Positions 1 through 48,703 are shown, counted from the first letter of the stretch. The stretch: 64,000 bases of DNA from Arctopsyche grandis (GCF_051622035.1 NC_135364.1:20735001-20799000); one strand, 5' to 3'. Program-made: numbers and translations. The notes: generated by a model not told the origin, from the sequence alone.

Positions 1-318
1 ATTTTCGCACAAGTAAAGCTTCGGGAAAATTGTAAAATAAAAGTTTCAGTTTGGATATTTATCTTTTCGCCTCAACGATATTTCGCGTTTTCGTTCGAAT
101 ACAATTCGCCACCGGACAAATTAAATATGAATGGGTCTGAGGAAAGGTGTGAAAAGTAGTGGTAGAAAGGGGAGATATTAAGGCAATATGCCACGCCTAA
201 TAAAACTTAGTCCTAGTTGGTAGCTTGATATATATGTACATATATATGATATTTTGAACATCGTTCCTTGTTTTTTAAAATTGGATCAAGTAAAAAATTA
301 ATTAAAAAAGTAAAAGAA
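1..318. other. AT-rich non-coding start of window
   Basis: No open frame or repeat boundary that I can support. It contains a short TATATGTACATATATATG stretch near 225-250. It probably belongs to the first visible intron or upstream region of the long plus-strand gene. Confidence 0.4.
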
Positions 319-590
319 ACCAGCAGCATAGACTAGTGAAAAAAGTGTTCACGAGTACGATCCTACTGGTTACCGCTGGCCAAACCTTGGTTATGTAACT
401 CCAGGTAGATCGTTTCCTATCAGAGTTTGCCAATTTATCTGATTTTCATTGAAACGGTTCCTACAAACTGGCATCCCCGTCCTATCTCTCTCGCAAAATT
501 CGAGTTATTCAGCATCTTGATTTTTCACTAGTTTGTATAAATGCTGCAAATTTGTCCATAGATGTCACTGTGAATTTTCAAAAAAATAAA
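319..590 (+). repeat. tRNA-derived SINE copy (CCAGCAGC head)
   Basis: Starts with CCAGCAGCATAGACTAGTG, a degenerate RNA polymerase III A-box-like head. It continues with the shared SINE body (ACTCCAGGTAGATCGTTTCC, then CAGAGTTTGCCAATTT, then GAAACGGTTCC). The same order of blocks recurs at 21341, 33435, 38722 and 38930, and inverted at 19692, 39729 and elsewhere. The copy is degraded and its 3' hairpin is not preserved. Confidence 0.7.
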
Positions 591-720
591 TTGATATTTA
601 AATAAATTTAAATAAAATTAAACTATTCAAATAAATTTGATAAAATGTTTACTATTAGATTAGCCATGTTTTAGCGGTTCATATAACAACTACCGAGTGA
701 AGCCGGGTAAAAACCACTAG
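590..720 (+). mobile_element. Helitron-like 3' end, copy 1
   Basis: About 130 bp of TTTAAATAAAATTAAACTATTC-type sequence running into GAAGCCGGGTAAAAACCACTAG followed by T. CTAG before T is the usual 3' terminus of Helitrons. The same segment is found inverted at 14144-14285, so it is a dispersed repeat. No RepHel coding sequence is present. Confidence 0.5.
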
Positions 721-830
721 TATATAATAATTATGTATTTATAATTGATATTTCTTGATCTGTATAATACACTGGTCGCGACACGAGTATGTGTGATTGA
801 TTGAATATACGTATGTATGTACACATGTGA

Positions 831-995
831 GCCGTTATATTTGAAAATGGCGGAAATCCAATTTTCAGTTCCAAAACACTATATCTGTTTGGCTTAATTC
901 ACACTTCTTTTAATTCGATATGTCCAGAATTTCGGAAAAGCAGAATAAACGTATTACAGGCCACCAGTATTTTTAAATATTATATTGTTAAACGT
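831..995 (+). mobile_element. MITE with TATATTTGAAA ends, partial copy
   Basis: Begins GAGCCGTTATATTTGAAA and matches, with indels, the reverse complement of the copy at 15961-16210. Shared blocks include ATTTTCAGTTCCAAAA, ATTCGATATGTCCAGAA and AGCAGAATAAACGTATTACA. The far end is missing. Non-coding. Confidence 0.6.
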
Positions 996-2659
996 TCACG
1001 TATAGGTATTATAAAGTTGTTGAATTTGATGTCTGTATCAACTTCTTCCGATCTACTTCTACATACATATTGTTCACTTACATAATACATAATATACGAG
1101 AGGGGGCAGATATAAAGAGACGTTGGGTTTGTGTACTCAATTGTGCGAATATGATACGAAGAGAAAGGAAAAGTTTGCACGTCACTGAACATATTTATTG
1201 GAAATAAATACCTATTTGTAATACGAAAAGGTATATTATGTATTTTCAATAATAGTACATCATTCTCAATACAAAACAACAACAACAACAAATCATCTCG
1301 TATTATTTGTTTGTATTAATTTCTTTTTAGATAAATACAATCAAGTTTTTCATTTGAGATTTCTTCATCGCATGGCTAAAATCAATTCGACTTTTATTGA
1401 AATAGAAGGCATCATTTCATTACTACTATTTTTAATAAAATGTTGTGTTTCAAGTACATTTGAGTATATACGACTGCAAATATTATACATATTTCTAAAC
1501 ATACATAACTACATTTATAAAAAAAATGTTTTTCTCGAATGATGTGGTAATGAAAGTACGGTTTATTAAAATATACGTATTGTATGTATGTATGTAGGTA
1601 CAGTTTTTTGGCCACACTGTGAATATTTTCAGGAAAATTTTAAAATATGCAAACCGGTTGAACTCACCAAGGACGATCTTTTTAATTGTATTTAACCTTT
1701 TTTCATTTTTGCCTACGTTTAATTATATGTGGTGTGATCAAAGGCTGTGCAGGGTAGTGTAAAATTGAGAGATATTTAATCTCTCGGTTTTTCTGTCTCG
1801 GGTCCATTATTATTATTATTATATTTTATCTATTATAATAATATATAAAACACATCGGGTGAGGGCATTTCGGACGTTTGATATTCAAATGAGGTATTTT
1901 TTGACCCTAAAATCGGACCCAGGGGTAAAAGAGAAAAGTAAAGACTATCTTTTACGCATTCACTCGTATAAAACGAGAGAAAATTCCCATTTGGACGGAT
2001 AAAAAACTCGTCTTAATAGACTCGAAACGGGCAATTCAGCAAATTGATTTTTAAAAATATCCATTGACCCGTTCGATTTACATAAACAATGCGTGGTTTT
2101 TTTTCAATTTCAATGAACTTTATATTGAATTTAGTCTATAAATGTCTATCCCGTATATAAAACTTATATACATATATACATACAATATAAACAACTTGAT
2201 TTATCATGATCAATCTTATATTTAATTAATGTATCATCATCATTGGCGAACCTTTAAAACCTTCCCGGCCAATATCTAAATTTCGAGTCTTACCAACTAC
2301 TACCTGCTTTCAAATCATTATTGTTGTAAACAAAATATTATTAAGCCAAAGCTAAACTCACCGGTTAAGCTTCTGTTTTCCAATACTTCAAGTTTGTACT
2401 TTGTACTTTGCAGCTTCAAGTCTTGACCAGAATCGAAAAATTTATTCGATTTTCTCAATGATTACGAGTACTCCAATCCAGATTAGACGTCTGCTATCAG
2501 AGCTTAACTATTTATCAAACATAATTATTGTCACGCATCCAATAACATCGGCATTTCCTCCCTCTGTAGATAATTGGCTAGTTCAAATTTATTAATTGTT
2601 GCAAGCATACATATGTATGTATATATGTATATACATATTATATTATTTAATATGTATGT
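996..2659. other. AT-rich stretch without recognised gene
   Basis: Short open frames here have no domain, no codon bias and no splice context that I can support. There is an (AAC)n tract near 1277-1292 and an (ATT)n tract near 1807-1823. A weakly Lys/Leu-rich stretch at 2401-2595 precedes the LINE remnant and might be decayed LINE sequence, but I cannot show it. Confidence 0.4.
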
Positions 2660-2779
2660 ATTTCGCTCTGGATTTCTACTTTTTGCAGATGACTTGAAGA
2701 TTTTAGAGCGATCGGTTGTCATTTCGAATGTGTGGGATTGTAGGATGACTTTACTATCTGAATGGTCTTTAAATAATAA

Positions 2780-3096
2780 CACTGTTCGACAAATGACGAC
2801 TTATTTTTGGTTCAGAGACGACATATGACCTTTCTTATAGAATTATGCCCAGTGAACACGAATCTGGTAGTAAAACATGTTGATTGGCTCGAGATTCGAA
2901 GATATGTATATGTGTTTTATAAATCGCGCGATTTTTCTATATCTTGGTATTGTTCGGTCGATGTCTCAAAATCTGTCAATTTTCTATTGAAAATTAATAT
3001 TGGAATCTATAGTTGGGTATTTTATCTTCCATTTGTAGTACTATCTATAAGAAAAGTCATATCTCGTCTCTGAACCATTTTTCGTGTCGAACAGTG
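2780..3096. mobile_element. 317-bp MITE (TAA target duplication) inserted in the LINE remnant
   Basis: Both ends carry imperfect inverted repeats of about 60 bp. The left end begins CACTGTTCGACA and includes GGTTCAGAGACGA; the right end, read inverted, gives CACTGTTCGACACG and the same GGTTCAGAGACGA. It is flanked by TAA on both sides (2777-2779 and 3097-3099). Taking out the element with one TAA rejoins the LINE reading frame with normal RT spacing (14 residues from W to KC). A 3-bp TWA duplication is typical of PIF/Harbinger elements; that assignment is inference. It has no transposase. Confidence 0.85.
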
Positions 3097-3876
3097 TAAT
3101 CTACCATTCAGCTTGACTAAATGCCATGTTATTTCCTTCTCAAGGTCTCTTTCCCCTATTGAGTTCGCTTATAGCCTTCGAAACTATCAGTTAACGCGAA
3201 CTGACTCAACTGTTGATCTTGGTAAACTGTTTAGGAGTGACTTCAAATTTTCGACAAATTTCTGATATGTGCTGTAGGAAAACCAAAATGCTTGGATTTG
3301 TTTTGCGCAATTCTCACTACTTCCAAGATCCAAGTATAATGGTGTTACTTTATTGTTCGCTTGTCCAGAGCATATTGGAGTTTGGGTCTGTAATTTGGAG
3401 TCCCACTGAAGTTAAATTCTCTCTCTTGATAGAAAGAGTTCAAAAAAAATTTATTAGATGCCTTTATATGAAGAAATATAAATATTACCCCTATTTATTT
3501 CCCACTGCCTTTTTACAAGATATGCTAGGCTTTGACTCACTATCTTCGAGAAGAATTATTGCCATTTCCAAATATTTCTTTGGAGTATTATATCGACAAC
3601 CCTTCGATTTTATTGGAATTGAAATTTTCGGCGCCTGAATGCGGTAGAGCTTTGCATCATCATTTACTTTTCCTACCTATTCCTGTGAAAACGTCTGCTT
3701 TCAATAACTCGTCTCGTGTTAAAGCTATTAATGTGATTGATGAGCATTTGGACCTGGTCAATTGTCATGTTGATGAGCTGGTTAGTTTCTTGAGATTCAA
3801 CACGAGACTATTTGAATGAGATGAAAGATTGGAATTTTTATTGTTTTTATTTTGTTATTTCCTTTTGTTTTGTAAA

Positions 3877-3918
3877 ACTGGTGTGACGCTTTGGGGCAAC
3901 CTATCAGGTCACACTGGT
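3877..3918 (+). repeat. LINE 3'-terminal hairpin
   Basis: Positions 3877-3887 pair with 3908-3918: the GTGTGAC/GTCACAC core is extended by A-U, C-G and two G-U pairs. The 20-nt loop reads GCTTTGGGG, CAA, CCTATCAG. The loop resembles the loops at 11611-11654, 33095-33137, 33802-33842 and 47416-47455. Confidence 0.75.
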
Positions 3919-3935
3919 CATTTTATTGTTATTAT

Positions 3936-5399
3936 TATTATAAATAATAAATGAAATAAATATAAATAAATATGTGACGATGCATTTCAATCTGCCGGAA
4001 GTGGTGTTTATTTGATTAAAAGCTTACTTGTGATAGTTTTGTCGGTACGATCTCCTTAGTGCTAACAAATTAGGGAAATTTAAGCAAGTGTGTGCGACAC
4101 CGTTGCTATCCGAATTCTGGCGAATGGGTTTTTGTGTGGCCAAACGAGCCCTTTGGGACCGAGAGGGTTAATTGCTTTACTTAATATGTTTATCCACGCA
4201 CGGTTAATTCTCAGTGCGCATCTCGCACAAATAATTTCAACGCAATTTTCGAGCGTAATGCGCGCTTTGTCTCTCACAGCAATGGTATGAAAAATTTAAT
4301 TATCTTTTTTTTTTAAAGTTATGTGTAAAATGTGCTACGTCTCTTTATGTCAGTTGAAACGCAAAAAGTAAAACCGAATAAATGGAAACAATATGAAAAT
4401 GTCGACGTTCATTGTTTGTAATGAACGATTATGAATCGTTTTTTAATGCTCGAAATGTCGGTATTGTTTGTGTCGGCAATTTTCATCAAACGAAACAATG
4501 GAGAAATACGATTCTGTGTGGGAAATGCTCTGTGTGGTGAGAGTGGATGGGATTGATTTCGTTTAATATAATATATATTAATATTATGCTCATTCATATG
4601 TATTTTCATTAAATATTTTGCTCATTCGTATATATTTTCATTAAAAATCTTGCACATTCATATTGATATTTATTAATATATATTACATATATATACATTT
4701 TTTTCAATTAATTTAGTGATGGAAATTTAATCCCGATAGTATGTATGTATACTAAAATTGAATAATTACCCTGAGCAACAAAAAAAAATCGCTAGATAAT
4801 TAATTATAAATCTTTTAAAACAATAGAAAATCACAATCAATAGAAAAAACATCTGATTATTGATTCCAAAACTCATTTTGAGCACAGCAATACTACATTT
4901 TTAGTTAAAGATTGCAAAAGTCAATTATCTGTAAAAATTGCGCATTTTTTAAACGTTTATATCTCATAAACGAGATGAAACTAACAAAAATCATTGTCAT
5001 ATTCGAATTTAATTGATCAAACTCACTAAAGATTGATTAGTCGCCGCACCGTTAAATATAAAACGTGATTTTTTGTCGCTCAGTGTTATTGATCATTGCA
5101 TATACGAGTATGTATGTATGTACATATGTACATACGACAGTACTTATTAATATTCTAACGATAAAATATATTTATAAAACACGTGATACGTCAGATAAAA
5201 TAAAAACACCAAGCAAATATAATGTGTGTAACTTTTTAAGCAATTACTATTTATGACAAAAGCGTTATATTTTTATTATCGTACCATTATAGGCTAACTC
5301 AAAACGGCACCTATGGTTTTAAACTTGTACAAATATAAATTTATAGACAGATTATAATTTCTGGAATTCTATTCAAATAGTGCTGAAAAATAGTGGTTT
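3936..5399. other. Non-coding stretch with short tandem repeat
   Basis: Positions 4587-4682 hold three copies of a 32-bp unit beginning TGCTCATTC (period 32, imperfect third copy). Positions 4080-4290 are less AT-rich and contain TTAACCCTCTCGGTCCC on the minus strand at about 4155-4171, which could be a solo piggyBac-like end but has no partner. No gene supported. Confidence 0.45.
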
Positions 5400-5580
5400 T
5401 CAATTAGGTGAGGAATCGTTTCAACGATGAAATCGATCGAAAAAAAAAACGACGGTCACAAATCTGACCAGCAGTACCCCATAAATACTTGCAATATACA
5501 TATTCTTTTCAATCGTTCAAATCAGGGCTCAAACTCGGGACGTCTCGGTGGTTAGCATTAAAGGTGATTAGCATCATACT
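5400..5580 (-). repeat. SINE fragment (minus strand)
   Basis: Reading the minus strand, the head AACCACCGAGACGTCCCGAG is followed by CTGCTGGTCAGATTTGTGAC and ends in GAAACGATTCCTCACC, as in the other SINE copies. Decayed; the 3' hairpin is absent. Confidence 0.6.
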
Positions 5581-7573
5581 AAATGATATTTCCCATTTTT
5601 AATATTTCTATAAAGGTCGCATGATATATTAATTTTATTATATAGGTATATAAGTAGGAAATTGTTTATAGCAGTATACAATTATTCAAAAATAAAGTAT
5701 AATAAATTTAATTTCACTAGCCTCTTATACTTACAAATAATGCCTGTACATTTTTGTAGCAAAATTTCATTATATGTATAGATTTTTAAGTTGAATTTAA
5801 TCAAAACGTATTATAAATCTCGTTTTCATTCGCCAGGCTTCAACTGTTTTGCCAAAGGAAATGATTATAAATGGTTACTTGACCCGATATGGAATTATAT
5901 GAAATGATCTCCCCTCTCTCCCCTATTTAACTTTTCTCATTATTTGCTTATGTGGCCTCATGTATAATGTATATAAATGTGTTTGCGTTTCAAATTGAAT
6001 TTTCAAATATCCCTATACAAGACGTGGGTAGTATTAGTCGATAAAATATTCAATAAATTGAGACGTTTTCGTGGAAATTGCGACGGTTGACATCCTAATC
6101 TCCATAGGATATTGTGTAAGTTGCCCTTTACACGACAAACCCAATGTATTATTCGCATTGATTTGGATTTCATTCAAAGCAGATACGACTTTTTTACTGT
6201 AGCAGATACGACTTTTGGTTTCACCTTTTTTATTATTTTAGTGCGGTCAAAATGCACTGAATATGAATTGATTTTCAAACAATCTCATGTATGCATGTAT
6301 TATTTTCATATTAGTAGTACAAAGATTGAGACACATTTGGGCGATCTCACTTAGCATATTGTTTGAATGTATGAATTTATAATATGATGAATGATCAGTA
6401 CACCGCTCGACTGTGAATAAAACAATGTAAACGTATAATAGATAAATATTTGCGTAATTTAATTTGACGGGTTAATTTATTCGTAAACATTTCAGCTTCG
6501 CAAGACAAAGTTGATGGACCTAAAATATTAAATTACAGGCGTTGTCAATCTCCGATCGCCAATCTGGAGCCATCATCATCAATCACTCGGCCTTGTAATG
6601 TAATACGCGATAAATAATGTTGTATAAAGATTTGATTAATTTTCGCATTATCTATAAATCGCGTCTTACCTTTGTGTGAAGTTTTCGACTACGCATCCAA
6701 AGAGGAGAGAAGTTCGCGTATCTTTGAATCGATATTTGAAGTACCTATCGTTAGCATCAGATCTCGAAGTGCTCAAGTTACACAAGGGCACATCCGGAAT
6801 AATCTTGCCTTGCGAAATGAAAGAATAAAGGGAAAAAATCGTAGCTGGAGCTAAATTTTTCGCAATTTTCAGCTAAGTCCGAAATGAAAAAGTCGTTGGC
6901 GAATTATCGCGTACCTCCGCCAACGTTTTTCACGAGTCTTTTCGATTTTTCCTATTAGAAAAATCCCCTTTAGTTATACTTCATTCCTCATTCCACTCAC
7001 CCTTTGTGTCCGCCGTTTCTTTGTCGTATATTTGGACCATTCTCCTGTCGCTCGTCGATTATGTAAAATAAGGTAGCGTAAGGTTTACAGATGAAAGACG
7101 TCATCCGGAAAATTTCTCCTCTTTTATTCGCTTTCAATCAACGGCAAAAGATCTCGAACGTATCAATACATCACCGAACGACATATTCTAATACGTAGCT
7201 TAAAATTTCAATTTTTCCTACGATCAAAAGGGCAATATTGATTTTGTACGAAATAATCCGAACATAATTCAGGAATTACTACAGCGAAAAGCTTCCAGAG
7301 CGCCATTGCAAAGATTTGGTTTAACTCGGCGAACAAACAATAAGAAGTTGTGCGATGTGAGGGGGAGCAGAAAATCGGAGTTGACCCACTTTAAAAGACT
7401 ACCTGCTTATAAATTCACCCCTGCTTGTTGTTTCCCTCGTAGTCTTTAAGCATTTACACCGCACACATTATTCGTACAATACAAGTGTCGAAGTGTTCGA
7501 GATGGAAAGCGTCGGCGTAAACTTATTATATGTATATCTTTTATTTAACGTAATTATTTTCGAATTGTTTCAG
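5581..7573. other. Non-coding stretch upstream of first recognised exon
   Basis: No exon or promoter that I can defend. The stretch 6660-7450 is somewhat richer in CpG than its surroundings and could hold the missing 5' exon or a regulatory region of the long plus-strand gene. Confidence 0.35.
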
Positions 7574-43406
<35,833 letters not shown>

Positions 43407-46400
43407 TCTTCTCACATCATCCAAACCAGATCTGGATGAAGATATATAAAATTGTTCACAACGCAAAGGAATCGTTCCCATCAATTCAGTGCAAGCATGG
43501 TTTTGGACAATGTTCACAAATCTATTTCTACACTTGGAAATTCAAATGTACATTTGTTAAAAATAAACTCTTAAAAATTCATTCGTATATTTGAAAGTAA
43601 ACGGTATGAAAATAAAACACATTAATCATTTTTATATGAATAAAAGCGTTACAGCAATATATGCAATAAATAACAATCGTGTGTATACATATTTTCTATT
43701 ATATCTATTATTATACATACATATATTATACTATATTTGAGGGGTATAGAATCACAAACATCTATATTTATATGAAATTTAATCAATGATTCAATTCTGT
43801 CATTACATTGTAGTTGAATTGTATCATTAATAAAATTTAAAAAAATATTTGTTTTTGATTGTATATACCTCATTTACATACATAGTTCAAAGTAAAACTT
43901 TGAAGTACGCATTTTCCCCTCTAAACGAAAATTGTTATAAGGTGATGCTGTGATTTTATGGATGTATGCATAGTTAGGAGTGCTAAAGAATGTTAATTAA
44001 AAGTGAAACCTTAATCCCACTCCGATATAGTTAGTAATACGTCCGTTATTAAGTATTGTGATAGTTTTAATACATCATGTCACGAACTATAAGTATGTTT
44101 GTTCAATTGAATTGAAATAAAAAGTGAGTGATGTAGAGCTCCAAAAATTATGAAGGTATGAAATGATGTTTAAAATTTTGATACTTGTCCATTACAACTG
44201 TTGTCAGATGAGTAAAATATTTCAATGGTTTAAAATTGCAAACTCTATAAATAAAAATAGAGTATAGATATCATTGTACTCGTTAAATCTACATATTTAG
44301 GCAAAAAGACAAATATCGAAATTTTAAATTTATTAATAAAATTATAAAAAAAAATGTGCTTTTGTATAATAAAATATTTTTTGGAAACAAATACTGGAAT
44401 TGAAATAAGCATCACTGTGAATCATCAAAATTGTTTAATATCCTACAGTGAATTAATATATAATATAATATAAATCTATGCATGCAGCCTTTAATTTTAT
44501 ATAATGAATCAAGAAATTAAGTGCAATTTTTATTATAAAATTTTTGTAAATAAATTTATTTTGTATATTTTTGTTTTCAATTATAGCATTTAATATTGAA
44601 AAAATTATGTGTTTAAACTTATTTCTTATATTACAATATATTTTATTGGAAATATTTATTAACATCTTGCATTTATTTTATAAATATAAATATATTGCAA
44701 ATTCAAAATTTTTATGCAAATACATACTTAGGCTTTCGTTTAGTGTAAAGGCACCAATCGTGAAGGTTTGATGTTTGAAACAATGTTTTGCTTGCTTTGC
44801 AATTCAGCAAGCAAAATAGTATTTCATTAGTCGAGCATTAGAATTTATCATTGAAGACGGCTAAACAAGCTTTTGAGTATGCATTATTATGTAAACTACA
44901 AAAAAAATATTAAAATATTTATCTACGATTATATAACACTTAATATATTATAAAAGCACGTATTATATGATCGGTAGATATTTTTGTATAGATATTTAAT
45001 GAAATAATAATACAACTTTAATGCCACAGCCAAATACAATATCAATTCACATGTGTTTTTTTTTCACCAAAAATATTTTGAACGTCTTATAAATATATTT
45101 ATGACATTATATTTTTTCTTAAAAATTGAAGTTTCATTGAATGATTTTAAGTTATTTTGTTAATAAAGAGTATAGTTGAACATTTGCATTTTGAAGATAA
45201 ACAAATAAATGTTATAAAAGGACATAATTTATTAAACCAATCTAGAGATTGCCTATTTATAAGTAAATTATGGAAATCACAGGGTTAAATAAAATTTACC
45301 TTGAAGTCTATTTATATTTTCAGATTATTTAAAAGCTGTCGACAAACAAAAGAAAAAATAAATAAACAACAAATTTCTTCAATATTGTTAATATTAATAA
45401 ACAAATGAACTCAAATTCAAATTATCATATAAATCATAATGTTGCAATTTTTCTTAATACAAATAAATAGAGGCTAACAAGATAATCTTTAGATTTGGAA
45501 TATATTATGGATTTCATTCATACTGATCGGAACAAATAAAATTAATAACTGCACTGGCCTCGAAACTTGAAAAAATATAAATAAAAATGCGCTGGTTATT
45601 TATTTTTTATTGCTGACATTATTATCGAATCGTTGAATATGTAAAAGATTTACTTTTTAACTCCCATTATGTATTATATTTTCAAATCTCAAAAAACATG
45701 TTTACAGTTTCAATGTTACTTTCGAAATATTGTAGGTATTCATAAAAATGCTCAATTAAGTTGTATTGAATCGCATTTAGAGAAAGGTATGAAAATTTAG
45801 GAATGGGATATTTAAATTAATACATTTGGCTTGCATAATGTTAATGATATTCTAAAGCTAGTCAATATTGGCTTACGAGGAGATTGGAAATGAAAGCTAC
45901 GGAGATAAATGTTCGGACCCAGTAAGTGTTATTATACTAGTGAATTGTATAGTACATTGATTAGTGTCATTTTAAAACATTTGTGTATTAAAAAATATAT
46001 TTGTTATTGTTGTCATTTATAATAATTATGATTGATATTTACATGCACATTTGTGCTGATGTAATTATTACATATACAATATATTCGATATAGAACATAA
46101 CTATTTAATGTATTGTAATTATTGTAAATAAATTATTTTATTTTGCAAATGGTCGTATTATTAAAATTGTCGTATCACAAACTTGGATGGTTTAATTTTC
46201 AATTCCAGCAGAAAATTCCTTATGAGATGAAAATTAAAAATCTTTCTAATAAGAAGATGGAATTTTAATTAAATAATAAATTTCAATCATGATGTAGTAA
46301 AATAATGAAGTATGTATTTAAAAATGAAAGCTGTTTCACTATCATATTTTAAAGTTAAATTAAAAATTGTCTACATCTTAACCATAGAAAACTAATTCAA

Positions 46401-46886
46401 AGTAATTTATTTACTATCATATTTCAATTAACGATAAACAAGAACACCATTAACACCCATTAATGTTGCAAAATTTGTATTTTTGTACCACATAATTGTA
46501 AAGATTTCTCTCTTCCAAAATTAGATTTGGAAATGAATGGAAATTATGCACCTTTATATGGCTAAGGAATCAACTAGAGAAGAAACCAATTATTGAGTGG
46601 GAAAACTTCAGAAATGAAACTTTGGGTAAGAGAAATGTTACAGCTGTCGGCCAATAAACAGGCTATGAAATATTTTAACAGGCTGTGCCTTTATTTATTT
46701 ATAAATGGAGACAAAGGAATCAGACTTAATTCATTACTTAAATGATCTTGCAATGGTTCTCAACCCATCAAAATTAGAATGAAGGTCCAGCAATACACAC
46801 ACCTTCCACCAATAATGCATTTGAAAATCTGTTCATATACCTATCATAATCTGTTCATATACCGAAAATCTGTTCATATATTCATG
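43407..46886. other. AT-rich intergenic DNA
   Basis: 3' untranslated sequence of the long gene (AATAAA at 43562) and then DNA with very low GC and no recognisable gene or repeat boundary. Open frames here are Ile/Tyr/Phe-rich composition artefacts. Confidence 0.45.
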
Positions 46887-46957
46887 TACCTATCCAGCAC
46901 GACCCGTATCCTGCAGGTATCCTGCAAGTGCGGATAGTATTCTTTGGTACATTACAT

Positions 46958-47493
46958 TTGGCCAGCAGTTTGGCTTAGTGGTAGCGTATATATTTAGCAC
47001 CACTGAGGTCAAAGGTTCGTGTCCTCGCCACTGCTGGTTAGATTTGGGGGTTTTGTGACTCCAAATCGATCGTTTCTCTATCAGAGTTTGCCAATTTTAT
47101 CTGATCATTGCTGAAACGGTTCTTGAAAAATGGTATTAGATCTAATCCTGTTGTCACAAAATCTGCCTGTGTATAATTTGTAATAATTATACACAGTAAT
47201 CGGAAATCTATAGATATATCTGTAGACATCTCTATAATTTCGTATTTATTATATGTATAAAAATTGTATACAAAAAAATCTAAAAATAATCCATAGATGT
47301 CTCTATGATTATTATATCTGATTAATTGTTATATGCTATATATTCTAATTGTATATGTATGTATTACTGTATTTCTGATTTCTGATTGTTTATGTATTCT
47401 GTATTTCGTTAACGTACGCCCGTCGCATTTGGAGCAAATCTGTAATGGCGAGTGTATATTGATTTGTAAAACAATAAAATAAAATAAAATATA
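46958..47493 (+). repeat. SINE copy, divergent family, with 3' hairpin
   Basis: Head GGCCAGCAGTTTGGCTTAGTGG, B-box-like AAAGGTTCGTGTCC, body with GACTCCAAATCGATCGTTTC, 3' hairpin 47416-47455, (AAAAT)n tail. Inserted inside the TIR element 46887-47609. Confidence 0.75.
47416..47455 (+). repeat. SINE 3'-terminal hairpin (8 of 9 pairs)
   Basis: ACGCCCGTC (47416-47424) pairs with GGCGAGTGT (47447-47455) with one mismatch and two G-U pairs. The 22-nt loop begins GCATTTGG and ends TCTGTAAT. Confidence 0.7.
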
Positions 47494-47821
47494 TGGACGT
47501 ATTCATACTCCATTCGCGCATGCGCATTTACGCATTCATGCGCGTCCATATAGAATGTACTAAAGAATACTGTCCGTACTTGCAGGATTCGGGTCGTGCT
47601 GGATAGGTATAAACAGACCTTGAATCGTTTAGCTTGACCATTATAAAGCTTGAAAAAAAGTTTTTATAGTCGACAGAAAATTGAAAAAACAATGTTTATT
47701 GTTTTATACTGACCTTTTATTATTTTATAATTACCCCATATTATTTTTATTCTGAGCAGTTATCAATTTCATACTGAAATTTAATAATATAATTGGTTAA
47801 AATACTGGCCATTTATTATTG

Positions 47822-48022
47822 GGTAGACGGACAATTTCGCATACCTACAACAATCGTTGCCACGAAAACCGCGAATATATTATAGATTATTTGGCACTCG
47901 AATTCTCATTGGCGTGATAGTTCGCAAATACCTCTCGGTGGGTGGAACTTTCAAGTACCAGATATTCAATGTCCGAGATTTTCGTGATGTTTGTGAGATC
48001 GCCATGTACGAAAGGGTCTACC
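47822..48022. mobile_element. GGT-ended TIR element, type A, second copy
   Basis: Begins GGTAGACGGACAATTTCGCAT and ends GGGTCTACC. Interior blocks CACGAAAACCGCGAATA, TTTGGCACTCGAATTCTC and GTGATAGTTCGC align with 41535-41749. No clear target duplication. Confidence 0.65.
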
Positions 48023-48499
48023 TGTCGAGCCCGAATTAGTTCTTAACGAATGTTAAATGCCTGAAAAAGACGTGGCCAGGGGCGTTATCATGGTTGGGGT
48101 CAACGCATCCCCCCTCATACCCCCCCAATTCGAAAATGAATTAATTAATTCGAAAAATATTTTCCATTCTCCTAGGAGTACACGTAAAGGAAAGAGATGG
48201 ATACGATAATGAGAAAAATACTACGTGTAGTATTTAAAGTACGCATTCAACATTCGAAATTCGTTGTGAATGTATCCGGATCGCAGGATAGTAGAAGAGA
48301 TAAATAACCGATTTGAGCTCACGACATGCTTGCGAAGAGTATATCCGAGTACAATTGTGCGATAGAGGGAGAGATGCAGTTTTAGGTAAGTCTTAATAAG
48401 TAATATTCACATTTGGAAAATTAAAATGAATAAAATACTAAAGAAAAAATTCAATCGGTCAATCCAGACTTAGTGTGCTTGGAATATTGACTATTAAAC

Positions 48500-48703
48500 G
48501 GTTCGGTGATTACTGGTCACAAATTACTCGTCACAAAGTCACTAAAATCTCTATAACGGAACATCTGGCAGCCGAAAAGTCCATCATACTAACGATAACT
48601 ATCATAGTAACGAGAACTTGAGTGCTAAATATTGTGTATTCGCGATTTTCATGGCAAAAATTGTCTTTGTGACCCCCCCAATGTGACGAATAGTCCAATT
48701 ACC
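48500..48703. mobile_element. 204-bp GGT-ended TIR element, TSD CTATTAAAC
   Basis: Ends GGTTCGGTGATTACTGGTCA and, inverted, GGTAATTGGACTATTCGTCA. The 9-bp CTATTAAAC flanks both sides exactly (48491-48499, 48704-48712). The interior, read inverted, matches the type A copies (GAAAATCGCGAATACA, TATGATAGTTATCG), which ties types A and B together. Confidence 0.88.

Larger units (their letters stand above)
2660..3935 (+). pseudogene. Decayed LINE (Jockey/CR1-like) reverse transcriptase fragment with 3' hairpin
   Basis: Remnant of a non-LTR retrotransposon. Near 2678-2692 the catalytic RT motif is seen as LLFADD. After the insertion at 2780-3096 the reading resumes with a TKCHVISFSR block, the usual motif after the active site. 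Then come KMLGFVLRNS, the ERVQKKFIRCLY helix and a HHHLLFLP block near 3655. The same blocks occur in the same order in the LINE at 11.6-13.9 kb (KVQKAFLRFLYRKEYGYYPY, HHHLLAVPP), so the two belong to one clade. The frame is broken several times between 3213 and 3819. The 3' end (3877-3918) folds into a hairpin with stem GTGTGAC/GTCACAC. The 5' two thirds are missing. Not functional. Confidence 0.85.
46887..47609. mobile_element. TIR element split by a SINE insertion
   Basis: Left arm from TACCTATCCAGCACGACCC and right arm, inverted, from TACCTATCCAGCACGACCC match over about 60 bp (then TCCTGCAAGT, GGATAGTATTCTTT versus GGACAGTATTCTTT). A SINE occupies most of the middle (46958-47493). Confidence 0.75.

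Noticed and set aside
4140..4172. Solo piggyBac end (TTAACCCTCTCGGTCCC)
   Set aside because: No partner end within range; could be chance.
44453..44771. Ile/Tyr/Asn-rich frames in AT-rich intergenic DNA
   Set aside because: Composition artefacts with no supporting signals.
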